From Bacteroidota bacterium (GTDB lineage Bacteria > Bacteroidota > Bacteroidia > Palsa-965): a stretch of DNA of 64,000 bases. Position 1 is the stretch's first letter. Each line of letters begins with the position of its first letter. A model generated the notes under the pieces. It did not search any database, was not told where the DNA came from, and saw only the letters and a program-made list of their open reading frames with translations. The position numbers and the translations under genes were made by a program. This document shows positions 39,702 to 49,825 of the stretch, in pieces. Where the stretch lies: assembly GCA_016194975.1 (NCBI GenBank), contig JACQAM010000001.1, positions 31,034 through 95,033 on the forward strand, read 5' to 3'.

Positions 39702-40526
39702 TTATTTTTTACGTCGTTCAATGATGTACCTGTTAGAGGCTTTTTTAAGTGAACGTGTTTTCAAACCTTTTGCTTTCAAACCTTTTCTTGATCTTGGATG
39801 CCCGCCTGATGCACGTCCTTCTCCTCCTCCCATTGGGTGGTCGACCGGATTCATAGCTACTCCACGATTTCTTGGGCGGCGACCAAGCCAGCGGTTGCGT
39901 CCGGCTTTACCATGCTTCTGAAGATTATGATCGCTATTGGAAACCGATCCGATAGTTGCAAGACAGGTAACCAGCACCATTCTGGTTTCACCAGAAGGCA
40001 TCCGAAGAACGGCGAAGCGTCCTTCACGTGCGCTCAACTGAGCATACGATCCTGCACTGCGCGCAATTTTCGCACCTTGTCCGGGACGCAATTCAATATT
40101 ATGAACGATGGTTCCAAGCGGAACATCAGAAAGAAAAAGTGCATTACCTACATCAGGATTGGCTTTTTTCCCGGCCATTACTTGCTGCCCAACTTTCAAT
40201 CCATTCGGAGCTATGATGTATCGCTTCTCTCCGTCTTTATAAACTACGAGCGCAATTCTTGCAGAACGATTCGGATCATATTCGATTGTTTTCACTGTTC
40301 CTGCAATGTCGTGTTTGTCTCTTTTGAAATCGACAAGGCGATAAAGTTTTTTATGACCGCCACCGATATAACGCATGGTCATTTTACCAGTAGTATTTCT
40401 TCCACCTGTACGTTTATGTGTTGTCAACAAACTTTTTTCCGGCGTATCTGTGGTAATGTCATCCATCGTAACAGTGATACGATGACGCATTGCTGGAGTG
40501 AGCGGACGATATTTTCTGAGTGTCAT
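39702..40526 (-). CDS. rplB: 50S ribosomal protein L2
   Basis: 274 residues. The conserved C-terminal block [17 protein letters not shown] contains the His implicated in peptidyl-transferase centre integrity. Full-length, standard position between rplW and rpsS. Confidence 0.98.
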   Translation of the reverse strand: MTLRKYRPLTPAMRHRITVTMDDITTDTPEKSLLTTHKRTGGRNTTGKMTMRYIGGGHKKLYRLVDFKRDKHDIAGTVKTIEYDPNRSARIALVVYKDGEKRYIIAPNGLKVGQQVMAGKKANPDVGNALFLSDVPLGTIVHNIELRPGQGAKIARSAGSYAQLSAREGRFAVLRMPSGETRMVLVTCLATIGSVSNSDHNLQKHGKAGRNRWLGRRPRNRGVAMNPVDHPMGGGEGRASGGHPRSRKGLKAKGLKTRSLKKASNRYIIERRKK

Positions 40527-40541
40527 TTCCTGTTTTATTTA

Positions 40542-40832
40542 TCAGAGATTACTATAGAAATCAATCATGTCACCTTTCTTAAGTGTAACGATTGCTTTTT
40601 TATTACGATTGGCCACGCCGATCTGCATACCACTTTTTGTGTAACGCGAACGCACTTTGCCGATATAATTCATCGTGTTGACCGACTTAACTGTGACACC
40701 ATAAGTTTTTTCAACTGCTTTCTTGATATCGAGTTTGTTTGCTTTTTTCTGAACGACAAATCCGTACCGGCCTGTTTTTTCCGCGTTGGCGGTCAGTTTT
40801 TCTGTGATGATCGGTTTTACAAGAACGCTCAT
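40542..40832 (-). CDS. rplW: 50S ribosomal protein L23
   Basis: 96 residues, starting MSVLVKPIITEKLTANAEKT, with the beta-hairpin KKANKLDIKKAVEKTYGVTV. It is the docking site for trigger factor and SRP at the tunnel exit. Confidence 0.98.
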   Translation of the reverse strand: MSVLVKPIITEKLTANAEKTGRYGFVVQKKANKLDIKKAVEKTYGVTVKSVNTMNYIGKVRSRYTKSGMQIGVANRNKKAIVTLKKGDMIDFYSNL

Positions 40833-40835
40833 GGC

Positions 40836-41465
40836 TTAATTTTTAAGAAGATTTTCGAGAGTTGCAATAGAACTTTCGGACAAGAGAAGATTTCCGGCAT
40901 TAAGAATATCGTAAGTAGTGAGTTCTGCTGCAAGCAGAACTTTTGCACGATTCAAGTTACGTGAGGAGAGATACACATTCTCATTCCTGCTGCCAAGAAC
41001 AAGTAATGTTTTCTTCTCGGCGAGTTTCATGTTATTCAGAAACTCATTGTATTTACTGGTCTTAGGTGCGTCAAAGTTCAGGTCTTCTACAACTGTGATA
41101 TTATTTTCTTTTGCTTTATAGGAAAGTGCGGATTTGCGCGCAAGCGATTTTACTTTCTTATTTAATTTAAAATCGTAATCGCGTGGCCGTGGACCGAACA
41201 CTCTTCCGCCCCCGCGGAATAAAGGAGATTTCATACTTCCCGCACGTGCGCCCCCGGTACCTTTCTGACGCTTGAGTTTCTTAGTGGTGCGCGCAATATC
41301 GGCGCGCTCTTTCGACTTGTGAGTACCCTGGCGCTTTGCGGCAAGGAACTGTTTGACGTCAAGATAAATGGCGTGATCATTCGGTTCAATAGCGAACACA
41401 GCATCACTTAGCTTTACCTTTTTTGATGTTGCTTTTCCGTCCTGATTATAAACTGCGAGTTCCAT
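40836..41465 (-). CDS. rplD: 50S ribosomal protein L4
   Basis: 209 residues. The extended tunnel loop [20 protein letters not shown] and [19 protein letters not shown] are diagnostic. In E. coli L4 represses the S10 operon; no leader structure for that could be confirmed here. Confidence 0.98.
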   Translation of the reverse strand: MELAVYNQDGKATSKKVKLSDAVFAIEPNDHAIYLDVKQFLAAKRQGTHKSKERADIARTTKKLKRQKGTGGARAGSMKSPLFRGGGRVFGPRPRDYDFKLNKKVKSLARKSALSYKAKENNITVVEDLNFDAPKTSKYNEFLNNMKLAEKKTLLVLGSRNENVYLSSRNLNRAKVLLAAELTTYDILNAGNLLLSESSIATLENLLKN

Positions 41466-41466
41466 A

Positions 41467-42084
41467 TTATTTGCGGATAAGAACGTATGAACCTTTTGAA
41501 CCGGTAACTGAACCTTTAACTACAAGAAGATTTTTTTCCGGCATAATTTTCACTATTTCGAGATTCTGAATATTTACCTGATTACCACCCATCCTTCCCC
41601 CCATGCGCATGCCCGGCATAACGCGCGCTGCATTCGATGAATTGCCCAGAGATCCCGGTGCACGGTTCCGATCATGTTGCCCGTGTGTATTTCCGCCTAC
41701 ACCACTGAATCCATGACGTTTTACAACACCCTGGAATCCTTTACCCTTGGAAATTCCGCGAACATCAACCAGTTCACCTTCTTTGAAAAGTTCAACTGTG
41801 ATCACGTCGCCTGCATTCTTCGTTTCTTCAAAACCGCGGAACTCAGCAACTTTTCTTTTAGGAGTTGTATTCGCTTTTTTGAAATGACCCTGCATTGATT
41901 TTGCAGTATGTTTTTCCTTCTTTTCGTCAAAGGCGAGTTGGAGTGCTTCATAGCCGTCCTTCTCCTTGGTTTTTACTTGCGTCACCACGCAAGGACCTGC
42001 CTCTATAATTGTGCATGGAACATATTTTCCATTGGCACCAAAGACACTGGTCATTCCGATTTTTTTACCAATTAGGCCTGACAT
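41467..42084 (-). CDS. rplC: 50S ribosomal protein L3
   Basis: 205 residues with [20 protein letters not shown] at the start and the W-finger-region block [20 protein letters not shown], followed by [10 protein letters not shown]. It is one of the two proteins that initiate 50S assembly. Confidence 0.98.
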   Translation of the reverse strand: MSGLIGKKIGMTSVFGANGKYVPCTIIEAGPCVVTQVKTKEKDGYEALQLAFDEKKEKHTAKSMQGHFKKANTTPKRKVAEFRGFEETKNAGDVITVELFKEGELVDVRGISKGKGFQGVVKRHGFSGVGGNTHGQHDRNRAPGSLGNSSNAARVMPGMRMGGRMGGNQVNIQNLEIVKIMPEKNLLVVKGSVTGSKGSYVLIRK

Positions 42085-42123
42085 TGTTTTATTTAATTTG
42101 AATTGATTTTAATTCACTATTGA

Positions 42124-42432
42124 TTAGGGAACTTTTATTTCTACTTCAACTCCGCTCGGTAATTCGAGTTTCATCAAAGCATCTACTGTTTTGGAAGTTG
42201 AGCTGTAAATATCCAGCAGTCGCTTGTAGCTGCAAAGCTGAAATTGCTCGCGTGCTTTTTTATTCACGTGCGGCGAACGCAATACGGTATAAATTCTTTT
42301 ATGTGTTGGCAGCGGAATTGGTCCACTCACAACTGCACCGGTACTTTTAACCGTTTTAACGATCTTCTCAGCCGACTTATCAACGAGATTATAATCGTAG
42401 GATTTCAGTTTGATGCGGATTTTCTGGCTCAT
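42124..42432 (-). CDS. rpsJ: 30S ribosomal protein S10
   Basis: 102 residues with [20 protein letters not shown] and [20 protein letters not shown]. It also acts in NusB-mediated antitermination. It follows fusA directly, with no tuf between them, a common arrangement in Bacteroidota. Confidence 0.98.
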   Translation of the reverse strand: MSQKIRIKLKSYDYNLVDKSAEKIVKTVKSTGAVVSGPIPLPTHKRIYTVLRSPHVNKKAREQFQLCSYKRLLDIYSSTSKTVDALMKLELPSGVEVEIKVP

Positions 42433-42454
42433 ATTTTTTTTATTTAAAAGAACG

Positions 42455-44578
42455 TTATGCTTTTACAGTTTTTTTTCCGTTTGCTTTTGCGATCACTTCC
42501 TCTGAAGTGCTGCGCGGTGCTTCTGCATAATGTGAAAATTCCATTGTGGAAGAAGCACGGCCTGATGTAATCGTACGCAATTGTGTAACGTAACCGAACA
42601 TTTCAGAAAGAGGAACTTTTGCTTTTACTACCTGCACTCCCGCGCGGGAATCCATTCCTTCAATTTGTCCGCGACGTTTATTAAGATCTCCGACAACATC
42701 TCCCATATTCTGCTCAGGTGTAAGTACTTCAACTTTCATGATTGGTTCAAGCAGGATCGGTTTAGCTTTTGGGGTAGCTTCTCGATAAGCAGTTTTAGCG
42801 CAGATCTCAAATGAAAGAGAATCGGAATCCACGTCGTGATAGGAACCATCTGTGAGGATCACCTTCATAGTTTGAATTGGATATCCAGCGAGAACACCGT
42901 TCACCATTGAAGCACGGAATCCTTTTTCCACTGCAGGAATAAATTCTCGCGGAATATTTCCACCGGTAATTTCATTCTCAAACTGCAATCCACCGTTCTT
43001 CGCATCGGGAACAAAATCTGCATCGACAGGTGAGAGTGTAAATTTGATATCAGCAAATTTTCCGCGACCGCCTGTTTGCTTCTTATAAACTTCACGATGC
43101 TCAATTGTTCCCGTAATTGCTTCTTTGAAATTAACCTGTGGTGCGCCCTGGTTAACTTCAACTTTGAATTCACGACGCAAACGATCGACAATAATTTCGA
43201 GATGCAATTCGCCCATTCCGCTGATAATAGTTTGGCCGCTATCTTCATCAGTATTTACCCGGAAAGTAGGATCTTCTTCGGCCAGTTTTGCAAGTGCAAC
43301 CCCGAGCTTATCAAGATCTACCTGCGTCTTAGGTTCTATTGCAAGTCCAATGACCGGTTCAGGAAAATTCATTGCTTCGAGAACAATAGGATGATTCTCA
43401 TCACAAAGTGTATCCCCGGTTTTAATGTCTTTGAATCCAACCGCTGCTCCGATATCACCTGCATCAATAAAAGGAATCTGGTTCTGTTTATTTGCATGCA
43501 TTTGAAAAATGCGCGAAATCCGTTCTTTGTTACCAGAACGTGTATTTAAAACATAAGAACCGGAATCAAGATGCCCTGCATAGCAACGGAAATAAGCAAG
43601 ACGTCCTACAAAAGGATCCGTTGCAATTTTGAATGCAAGTGCAGTAAATGGTTCCGTTACATCCGGCTTTCTTGAAACTTCTTCTTCTGTGTCAGGATTT
43701 ATTCCTTTGATATTTTCTTTGTCGACAGGTGATGGCATTAATTCCATTACATAATCGAGCATCGTCTGTACTCCTTTATTCTTGAAAGCAGACCCACAAA
43801 CCATCGGCACAACTTTATTGGCAAGACAAGCTTTGCGAAGCGCGGCAAGAATTTCTACTTCGGTAATTGAATTCGGATTCTCGAAGAATTTTTCCATGAT
43901 CTTGTCATCGAATTCCGAAACTGATTCCAATAATTTTTCTCTCCAGTGAGCAACATCCTCCAGCATATCGGCAGGAATCGGAACAACATCATACGTCATT
44001 CCCTGGTCCGCTTCGTTCCATACTATTCCACGATTATTGATAAGATCAACTACCCCTTTGAAATTTTCTTCACCCCCAATAGGAAGTTGTAATGGAACCG
44101 GATTTCCACCGAGGATTTCCCTAACCTGTTTTACAACATTCAGAAAATCGGCACCGGCGCGATCCATTTTATTTACAAAACCAATGCGGGTGACATTGTA
44201 ATTATTTGCAAGTCTCCAGTTCGTTTCTGATTGGGGTTCTACACCATCAACAGAAGAAAAAAGAAAAACAAGACCATCCAATACACGAAGCGAACGATTG
44301 ACTTCCACAGTGAAGTCAACGTGACCCGGTGTATCAATGATGTTCATTTTATATTTATTGTCCCGGTAATTCCAGAAACAAGTTGTAGCGGCAGATGTAA
44401 TGGTAATACCACGTTCCTGTTCCTGCACCATCCAGTCCATTGTTGCAGCTCCATCGTGAACTTCACCGATCTTGTGGTTGACTCCTGCATAATAGAGAAT
44501 CCGCTCCGTGCACGTTGTCTTGCCCGCATCAATATGTGCAGCAATCCCGATATTTCTTGTAAATTTTAAGTCGCTCAT
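42455..44578 (-). CDS. fusA: Elongation factor G
   Basis: 707 residues from the ATG at 44578 ([20 protein letters not shown]); the frame extends 52 codons upstream into rpsG but this extension is out of frame with S7 and is not conserved. GTPase motifs: AHIDAGKTT (G1), DTPGHVDF (G3) and NKMD (G4). Domains II-V follow, including [20 protein letters not shown] in domain V. It catalyses ribosomal translocation. Confidence 0.97.
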   Translation of the reverse strand: MSDLKFTRNIGIAAHIDAGKTTCTERILYYAGVNHKIGEVHDGAATMDWMVQEQERGITITSAATTCFWNYRDNKYKMNIIDTPGHVDFTVEVNRSLRVLDGLVFLFSSVDGVEPQSETNWRLANNYNVTRIGFVNKMDRAGADFLNVVKQVREILGGNPVPLQLPIGGEENFKGVVDLINNRGIVWNEADQGMTYDVVPIPADMLEDVAHWREKLLESVSEFDDKIMEKFFENPNSITEVEILAALRKACLANKVVPMVCGSAFKNKGVQTMLDYVMELMPSPVDKENIKGINPDTEEEVSRKPDVTEPFTALAFKIATDPFVGRLAYFRCYAGHLDSGSYVLNTRSGNKERISRIFQMHANKQNQIPFIDAGDIGAAVGFKDIKTGDTLCDENHPIVLEAMNFPEPVIGLAIEPKTQVDLDKLGVALAKLAEEDPTFRVNTDEDSGQTIISGMGELHLEIIVDRLRREFKVEVNQGAPQVNFKEAITGTIEHREVYKKQTGGRGKFADIKFTLSPVDADFVPDAKNGGLQFENEITGGNIPREFIPAVEKGFRASMVNGVLAGYPIQTMKVILTDGSYHDVDSDSLSFEICAKTAYREATPKAKPILLEPIMKVEVLTPEQNMGDVVGDLNKRRGQIEGMDSRAGVQVVKAKVPLSEMFGYVTQLRTITSGRASSTMEFSHYAEAPRSTSEEVIAKANGKKTVKA

Positions 44579-44597
44579 AATTTTATCCCCGCAATTA

Positions 44598-45065
44598 TTA
44601 CAGACGGAAATGTGCATAGGCCTTATTGGCTTCTGCCATCCGGTGGGTATCTTCTTTCTTTTTAAATGCAGCACCTTCTTCTTTTGCCGCTGCAAGTATT
44701 TCAGCTGCCAAACGACCGGCCATTGATTTTTCATTTCGTATACGCGCGTACGAAATAAGCCATTTCATTCCGAGAGCTGTGCGGCGCTCGGGCCGAATTT
44801 CCTGCGGAATCTGGAATGTTGCTCCACCTACCCGGCGGCTGCGAACTTCCACATTCGGAGTAACGTTTGTCAGCGCTTTTTTCCAGGTTTCCAATCCGTC
44901 CTGCTCTCCTTTTTTCTGAACGATCTCGATCGCATCATAAAAAATATTGTAGGCACCGGATTTTTTTCCCTGGTACATCAAACTATTTACAAATCGTGTT
45001 ACTAAAAGATCTTGAAATTTAGGATCAGGTAACAGCGGACGTTTTTTTGCTCTTGCTTTTCTCAT
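44598..45065 (-). CDS. rpsG: 30S ribosomal protein S7
   Basis: 155 residues with [20 protein letters not shown] and the [20 protein letters not shown] block. It nucleates assembly of the 30S head and is the str operon repressor in E. coli. Confidence 0.98.
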   Translation of the reverse strand: MRKARAKKRPLLPDPKFQDLLVTRFVNSLMYQGKKSGAYNIFYDAIEIVQKKGEQDGLETWKKALTNVTPNVEVRSRRVGGATFQIPQEIRPERRTALGMKWLISYARIRNEKSMAGRLAAEILAAAKEEGAAFKKKEDTHRMAEANKAYAHFRL

Positions 45066-45093
45066 TGGATATTACTGCTAGTCGTCTGAGGAT

Positions 45094-45495
45094 TTATTTT
45101 TTAGGGGCAGCTTTTGCACCACCTACTTTAGCTTTTTTGGTTCCGTATTTTGAGCGCCGTTGATTTCTTCCTTCCACACCTGCTGTATCCAACGCTCCAC
45201 GAATGATGTGATAACGCACTCCGGGAAGATCCTTCACACGACCGCCACGCACCAACACGATAGAGTGCTCCTGAAGATTATGTCCTTCACCCGGAATGTA
45301 AGCGATTACTTCCAATTTATTGGTCAAACGAACTTTTGCCACTTTGCGAAGAGCGGAATTCGGTTTCTTCGGCGTTGTAGTATAAACACGAGTGCAGATT
45401 CCACGCTTTTGCGGGCAACTGTCAAGGGCTGCAGATTTACTCCTGTTCGAAGCTCTGAAGCGACCTTTTCTGACCAACTGTTGGATAGTAGGCAT
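45094..45495 (-). CDS. rpsL: 30S ribosomal protein S12
   Basis: 133 residues. The decoding loop [20 protein letters not shown] keeps the Lys residues of the streptomycin-sensitive type, and [17 protein letters not shown] is present. It is the first gene of the superoperon. Confidence 0.98.
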   Translation of the reverse strand: MPTIQQLVRKGRFRASNRSKSAALDSCPQKRGICTRVYTTTPKKPNSALRKVAKVRLTNKLEVIAYIPGEGHNLQEHSIVLVRGGRVKDLPGVRYHIIRGALDTAGVEGRNQRRSKYGTKKAKVGGAKAAPKK

Positions 45496-45566
45496 GAGTG
45501 GTATAATTATTTGATGCTCAATTTTTTAACAAAAACTTTTTACCCCAGTCCAGTTTTTGGGGAGGG

Positions 45567-45574
45567 CAAAGGTA
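45567..45574 (-). promoter_or_regulatory. Promoter (-7 box TACCTTTG) of the ribosomal superoperon
   Basis: Read on the minus strand, TACCTTTG matches TAnnTTTG exactly, 72 bp before the rpsL ATG. A TTG lies 18 bp further upstream in -33 position. The gene-free interval 45496-45773 otherwise holds only this promoter region and that of the divergent KASIII operon. Confidence 0.65.
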
Positions 45575-45759
45575 CTAATTCTTCGAAATAAACAACACGT
45601 TGTGAAAATTTTTTTTCTTGAAAATCAGGAAGTAATGGGCGCTTTGACCTGACCGGGCAAATTTTATTTGAATCAAGAAAAAAGTGGCCTGGATGGGCTG
45701 AAAAATCATTCGAAAATTTCCGAAAACGGATTTTATTAAGCCCGCGAGTAGTCATTTCC

Positions 45760-45767
45760 TACATTTG
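45760..45767 (+). promoter_or_regulatory. Promoter (-7 box TACATTTG) of the KASIII operon
   Basis: TACATTTG is an exact TAnnTTTG match ending 7 bp before the ATG at 45774, so transcription would start almost at the start codon. The -33 box is weak (TTTT around 45731). Confidence 0.5.
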
Positions 45768-45773
45768 ACCTCC

Positions 45774-46778
45774 ATGTCAGTCACCATCCAATCCTCATCC
45801 TGGTTTCAACCCGAAAAAATCTATACCAACGAGGACTTTTTCAGGGAATTTCCGGAAACTATCGGTGCCGGGCTTGAAAAAATAGGTGTTGTTTCGAGGG
45901 CGATCGCTTCGGAAGATGATGTTTCTTCTGATCTCGCTCTCAAAGCCGCTCAAAAGCTTTTGAAGGATCAGAATTTCGACAAGAATAAATTGGGACTCCT
46001 GGTTTATTGCTCCGCCGATTTCGATTACTACACACCGGCAACGGCCTGCGTACTCCATGGCAAACTGGATCTTCCTCATCATTGCGGTGCATTCGATCTT
46101 ACTCTCGGATGCAGTGCATTCATCTACGCGCTATCTGCCATTAACGGAATGTTGCAACTCAATGAAATTGATCACGCACTTTTGCTTACTGCGTCAACAT
46201 TAACCCGTTTGATACATCCGAAAGACCGGCCGAACAGATTTCTGTTTGGTGATGCAGGATCTGCAACTCTTATTTCCAGATCGGGAAATGGCTCGCTTGG
46301 ACCATTCGTTTTCGGCACCGATGGAAAAGGTTTTGAAAAGATAATTGTGCGCGACGGTTATCTCCGACATCCGCTAAGTGATTCTTCTTACAAGGATGAA
46401 AAAGATGAATACGGCAACATCACCAACCCTGCAAGTTTTTACATGGACGGGATGAACGTCTTTCTTTTTTCGTTGCGCATTGTACCGAAAATGCTGAATG
46501 AACTTTTTGAGAAAGCACATTTGAATAAAAATGAGATCGATCTTTTTATTTTTCATCAGCCGAATGTTTTTCTGAATGAAACGCTGCGGAAAAAATTGGA
46601 CATTCCGGAAAATAAATTCGTACACTGTATGGATAAATTCGGCAATACTGTGCAAGCCACTATTCCTATTGCCATTTGTGAATCGATGAAGAACGGAAGA
46701 TTAAAACCGGGAATGACCGTGGTACTTGCCGGATTCGGCGTGGGACTTTCCTGGAGCGCATGCATTGCCCGATTCTGA
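45774..46778 (+). CDS. 3-oxoacyl-ACP synthase III-like enzyme (KASIII, first copy)
   Basis: 334 residues from the ATG at 45774. It is a thiolase-fold ketosynthase with the complete FabH triad: Cys113 (LTLGCSAF), His261 (FIFHQPNVF) and Asn291 (DKFGNTVQAT). It ends in a GFGVGLSWSA segment like FabH. FabH enzymes condense an acyl-CoA or acyl-ACP with malonyl-ACP. The gene lies in a tight operon (4-40 bp gaps) with an ACP, a second KASIII, a reductase and a glycosyltransferase, not in a fatty-acid operon, so a role in making a special acyl group for a surface glycan or lipid is inferred. Confidence 0.88.
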   Translation: MSVTIQSSSWFQPEKIYTNEDFFREFPETIGAGLEKIGVVSRAIASEDDVSSDLALKAAQKLLKDQNFDKNKLGLLVYCSADFDYYTPATACVLHGKLDLPHHCGAFDLTLGCSAFIYALSAINGMLQLNEIDHALLLTASTLTRLIHPKDRPNRFLFGDAGSATLISRSGNGSLGPFVFGTDGKGFEKIIVRDGYLRHPLSDSSYKDEKDEYGNITNPASFYMDGMNVFLFSLRIVPKMLNELFEKAHLNKNEIDLFIFHQPNVFLNETLRKKLDIPENKFVHCMDKFGNTVQATIPIAICESMKNGRLKPGMTVVLAGFGVGLSWSACIARF

Positions 46779-46817
46779 TCCTTGCAAATTCTTACTTTTG
46801 AAAAATTACAAGTGATA

Positions 46818-47051
46818 ATGGATAGTATTGAAATTTTTATCGGGAAGATTGAAAAGGAAATCGACGGAATTCAGCCGGGTACATTGAAACCCGAAACGAA
46901 TTACCGTGACCTGCCCGAATGGAGTTCCATGCACGCGCTCGTTCTCATTGCACTTTCTGAAACCGAATACAACGTGACACTCACCGGCGAAGATCTGCGC
47001 GTATGCAAAACAGTGAGCGATCTTTACAGCATTATCAAAAGCCGTAACTGA
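46818..47051 (+). CDS. Acyl carrier protein
   Basis: 77 residues from the ATG at 46818 (MDSIEIFIGKIEKEIDG); an alternative upstream start adds 12 residues. The helix-2 motif is EWSSMHALVLI, with Ser37 as the expected phosphopantetheine site (SSM in place of the usual DSL). Acidic and of normal ACP size. It lies between the two KASIII genes and presumably carries their product; the next gene starts 1 bp after its stop. Confidence 0.82.
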   Translation: MDSIEIFIGKIEKEIDGIQPGTLKPETNYRDLPEWSSMHALVLIALSETEYNVTLTGEDLRVCKTVSDLYSIIKSRN

Positions 47052-47052
47052 A

Positions 47053-48102
47053 ATGGCGATGTTCTCCACGAGCGGAACGCGCATCATGGGAATTGCTGCA
47101 GCAGTTCCTTTTCCGTCAGAAAAAAATTCTGATTACGGAAAAATTTCAGAACAGGAACGGAATATGCTTGTGAAAACCACTGGTATTCACCAAAGACACA
47201 TTGCCCCGCCCGGAATTACCACATCGGATCTTTGCAAAGCTGCGGCAGAAAAAATTATTTCAGAATTGAACTGGAATAAAGACGGGATCGATCTTCTTGT
47301 TTTTGTTTCCCAGTCGCCCGACCATTTTCTTCCGGCATCATCTGTCATTCTACAGAATAAACTGGGGCTGAGTAAAACTACTGCCGCATTCGACATCAAT
47401 CTCGGCTGCAGCGGATATGTTTACGGACTTTCCGTAGTTTCTTCCATGATGGCAACCGGCGGATTCAGAAAAGCATTGCTGCTCGCCGGCGATATTTCCA
47501 CGCACGCGATCACACCCGAAGACAAAAGTACCTGGCCGCTTTTCGGTGATGCAGGAACGGCAACTGCAATTGAATTTGATCTGCAGAAAAAAATATTTTT
47601 TAATTTACAAAGCGACGGAAGCGGATATGAAGCGATCATCATTCCCGATGGAGGATTGCGGAATCCGATCAGCGAAAAAACGTATGTGAAGGAAGAAAAA
47701 GAAAAAGGAATTATGCGTCACCGCAGAAATCTATGGCTGAACGGGCTCGATGTTTTTAATTTTTCTGTGCGCGAAGCTCCGCCGAATATTTCTGCCGTAG
47801 TTGAATTTGCAGGAATGAAAACCGATGATGTTGATTTTTTCATTCTTCACCAGGCCAACCGGTTGATGAATGAAACCATCCGCAAAAAACTTAAAATTCC
47901 TATTGAGAAAGTTCCCTATTCACTTGACGATTTCGGCAATACGAGTTCCGCTTCTATTCCACTGACGATTGCCACTCGACTCAAAGAAAATATTCGCTCT
48001 CCGAAAAAAATAGTGCTCAGCGGATTCGGCGTAGGACTTTCATGGGCATCCGCTTATCTCGAAACTGAAAAGATCATTTGCCCGGAAGTGATTTTTGTTT
48101 AA
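47053..48102 (+). CDS. 3-oxoacyl-ACP synthase III-like enzyme (KASIII, second copy)
   Basis: 349 residues, paralogous to the first copy. The triad is Cys119 (INLGCSGYVYG), His266 (FILHQANRLMNE) and Asn296 (DDFGNTSSAS). Both copies are catalytically complete, so neither is a decayed duplicate; they may act in sequence or as a heterodimer. HQANRLMNETIRKKL is close to housekeeping FabH (HQAN), while the first copy has HQPN. Confidence 0.88.
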   Translation: MAMFSTSGTRIMGIAAAVPFPSEKNSDYGKISEQERNMLVKTTGIHQRHIAPPGITTSDLCKAAAEKIISELNWNKDGIDLLVFVSQSPDHFLPASSVILQNKLGLSKTTAAFDINLGCSGYVYGLSVVSSMMATGGFRKALLLAGDISTHAITPEDKSTWPLFGDAGTATAIEFDLQKKIFFNLQSDGSGYEAIIIPDGGLRNPISEKTYVKEEKEKGIMRHRRNLWLNGLDVFNFSVREAPPNISAVVEFAGMKTDDVDFFILHQANRLMNETIRKKLKIPIEKVPYSLDDFGNTSSASIPLTIATRLKENIRSPKKIVLSGFGVGLSWASAYLETEKIICPEVIFV

Positions 48103-48131
48103 CCGCGATTGAATATCTTAGTTGAATCATC

Positions 48132-48881
48132 ATGACTACTCCTTTTCATCTCGACGGAAAAAAAATACTGGTCACCGGAGCTTCTTCCGGCATTGGCCGG
48201 CAAATCTGTATTTCCATTTCAAAGATGGGAGCAAGCGTGATCCTCAACGGAAGAAATGAAAAAGAACTGAATGAAACATTGAAATTACTCTCTGGAAAAG
48301 ATCATCAGATTATTGCTGCTGATCTCACTTCTCCTGCGGATCGTGAAAAATTAGTGAATGGAATTTCTGCACTCGACGGATTCGTGCATTGCGCAGGAAG
48401 TGTTCAACCTTTTCCAGTGAAATTCATTGACCAGAAAAAAATTGACGAAACAATTAATCTGAATTATGAATCGACGGTCCTGCTGATGGCAGCATTGCTC
48501 CGCGCAAAAAAAATAAACAACAACGCTTCACTTGTTTTTCTTTCTTCCATTTCATCGCAACATCCGCACAAAGGCGGAGCGCTTTATGCCGGTACCAAAG
48601 CGGCAACAGAAGCATTCATGAAAGTGCTCGCACTCGAGTTGTACCCGCAGGGCGTGCGCGCGAATTGCATTTCTCCAGCTATGGTAAAAACCCCTTTGTA
48701 TGCGTACGCGGAAAAAGATGCATCGAAAGAAACGATGGATGCTCATGTTGCAAAATATCCGCTCGGCGTGGGAATGCCTGATGATGTTGCCAACGCCGCC
48801 ATCTATCTCCTTTCTCCTGCTTCACGATGGGTGACGGGAATAAATATTACTTTGGACGGAGGATTCCTCCTCGGCGTATGA
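48132..48881 (+). CDS. SDR-family oxidoreductase (FabG-like)
   Basis: 249 residues. Rossmann motif TGASSGIG near the N-terminus, catalytic Ser in VFLSSISS and YxxxK in LYAGTKAAT, and the C-terminal DDVANAAIYLLSP...ITLDGG block of classical short-chain dehydrogenases. It would reduce the 3-keto group made by the KASIII pair while bound to the ACP, giving a 3-hydroxyacyl-ACP. Its stop overlaps the next start (ATGA). Confidence 0.88.
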   Translation: MTTPFHLDGKKILVTGASSGIGRQICISISKMGASVILNGRNEKELNETLKLLSGKDHQIIAADLTSPADREKLVNGISALDGFVHCAGSVQPFPVKFIDQKKIDETINLNYESTVLLMAALLRAKKINNNASLVFLSSISSQHPHKGGALYAGTKAATEAFMKVLALELYPQGVRANCISPAMVKTPLYAYAEKDASKETMDAHVAKYPLGVGMPDDVANAAIYLLSPASRWVTGINITLDGGFLLGV

Positions 48882-49798
48882 AAATCAATTTACTTTCCAT
48901 TGTCATTCCCGTTTACAACAGTGAAGAAACACTGAACGATCTTTTTTCGGAGATTGATAAAACACTTTCCGGAAAACAGAATTATGAATTGATATTAGTG
49001 GACGATGGCAGCCGTGACCACAGTTGGGAAAATATCCTGAAGCTGAAAGAAGCGAATGCAGAAAAAATAAAAGGGATCCGCCTTTCAAAAAATTTCGGCC
49101 AGCACAACGCCATCGTCTGCGGATTCAGCTTTGCTTCGGGTGATGCCGTGCTTACGATGGATGATGATCTGCAACATCCTCCTGCTGAAATTCCGAAACT
49201 CATTCAGCGTTTTGAAGAAACAAATTCAGACGTGGTCTATGGAATTTACGAATCGAAACAACACAGTTCCATGCGCAATGCGGGGAGTTCGTTCGTTCAG
49301 AAAAGCTCCAGGATCGCCGTGGGAAATTCAGGACTCGGAAGTTCTTTCCGGCTGATGAAAAAAAATATTGCAGAACAAATTCTCTCGCATCGCCACCAGG
49401 CACAACTTTTTATTGACGAAATTCTCCATTGGTACACCACGAAATTTTCTACCGTTGAAGTGGAACACCATCCGCGCAAAGCAGGAAAATCGGGGTACAC
49501 GTTTCTGAAACTTACAACGATGTATTTCGATGTGGTCATCAATTATACTGCAGTTCCGCTGAAGATCATGACCTGGGTAGGATTATTTTCTTCCATCGTA
49601 ACGTTTGTTCTCGGTGTGCGTTTCATTTATTTAAAACTCATGTTCGGTTCCAAGCCGGGATTCACCGCAACGATCGTCACTGTTCTTTTCGCAACGAGTT
49701 TGCTTATGTTCTGCATGGGAATCATCGGGCAATATCTCAACAAACTTTACCAGTTGCAGAACAGAAGGCCGGCGTGGTCAATCGATGAAGTAGCCTGA
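48878..49798 (+). CDS. Family 2 glycosyltransferase with two C-terminal membrane helices
   Basis: 306 residues from the ATG at 48878, which overlaps the SDR stop. The GT-A domain has LSIVIPVYNSEETLNDLFSE, the nucleotide-binding LVDDGSRD and the metal-binding TMDDDLQHPP. Two hydrophobic segments follow (near residues 232-255 and 265-290), the architecture of GtrB/ArnC/DPM1-like polyprenyl-phosphate glycosyltransferases. It would make a polyprenyl-linked sugar at the inner membrane. Confidence 0.88.
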   Translation: MKINLLSIVIPVYNSEETLNDLFSEIDKTLSGKQNYELILVDDGSRDHSWENILKLKEANAEKIKGIRLSKNFGQHNAIVCGFSFASGDAVLTMDDDLQHPPAEIPKLIQRFEETNSDVVYGIYESKQHSSMRNAGSSFVQKSSRIAVGNSGLGSSFRLMKKNIAEQILSHRHQAQLFIDEILHWYTTKFSTVEVEHHPRKAGKSGYTFLKLTTMYFDVVINYTAVPLKIMTWVGLFSSIVTFVLGVRFIYLKLMFGSKPGFTATIVTVLFATSLLMFCMGIIGQYLNKLYQLQNRRPAWSIDEVA

Positions 49799-49825
49799 GA
49801 AAAAATAAATTTCAAATCCCAAATT

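Noticed and set aside
39837..40964. A 375-residue plus-strand open frame opposite rplB, rplW and rplD
   Set aside because: It is antisense to three well-conserved ribosomal genes, with Cys/His/Phe-rich composition typical of a reverse-strand shadow.
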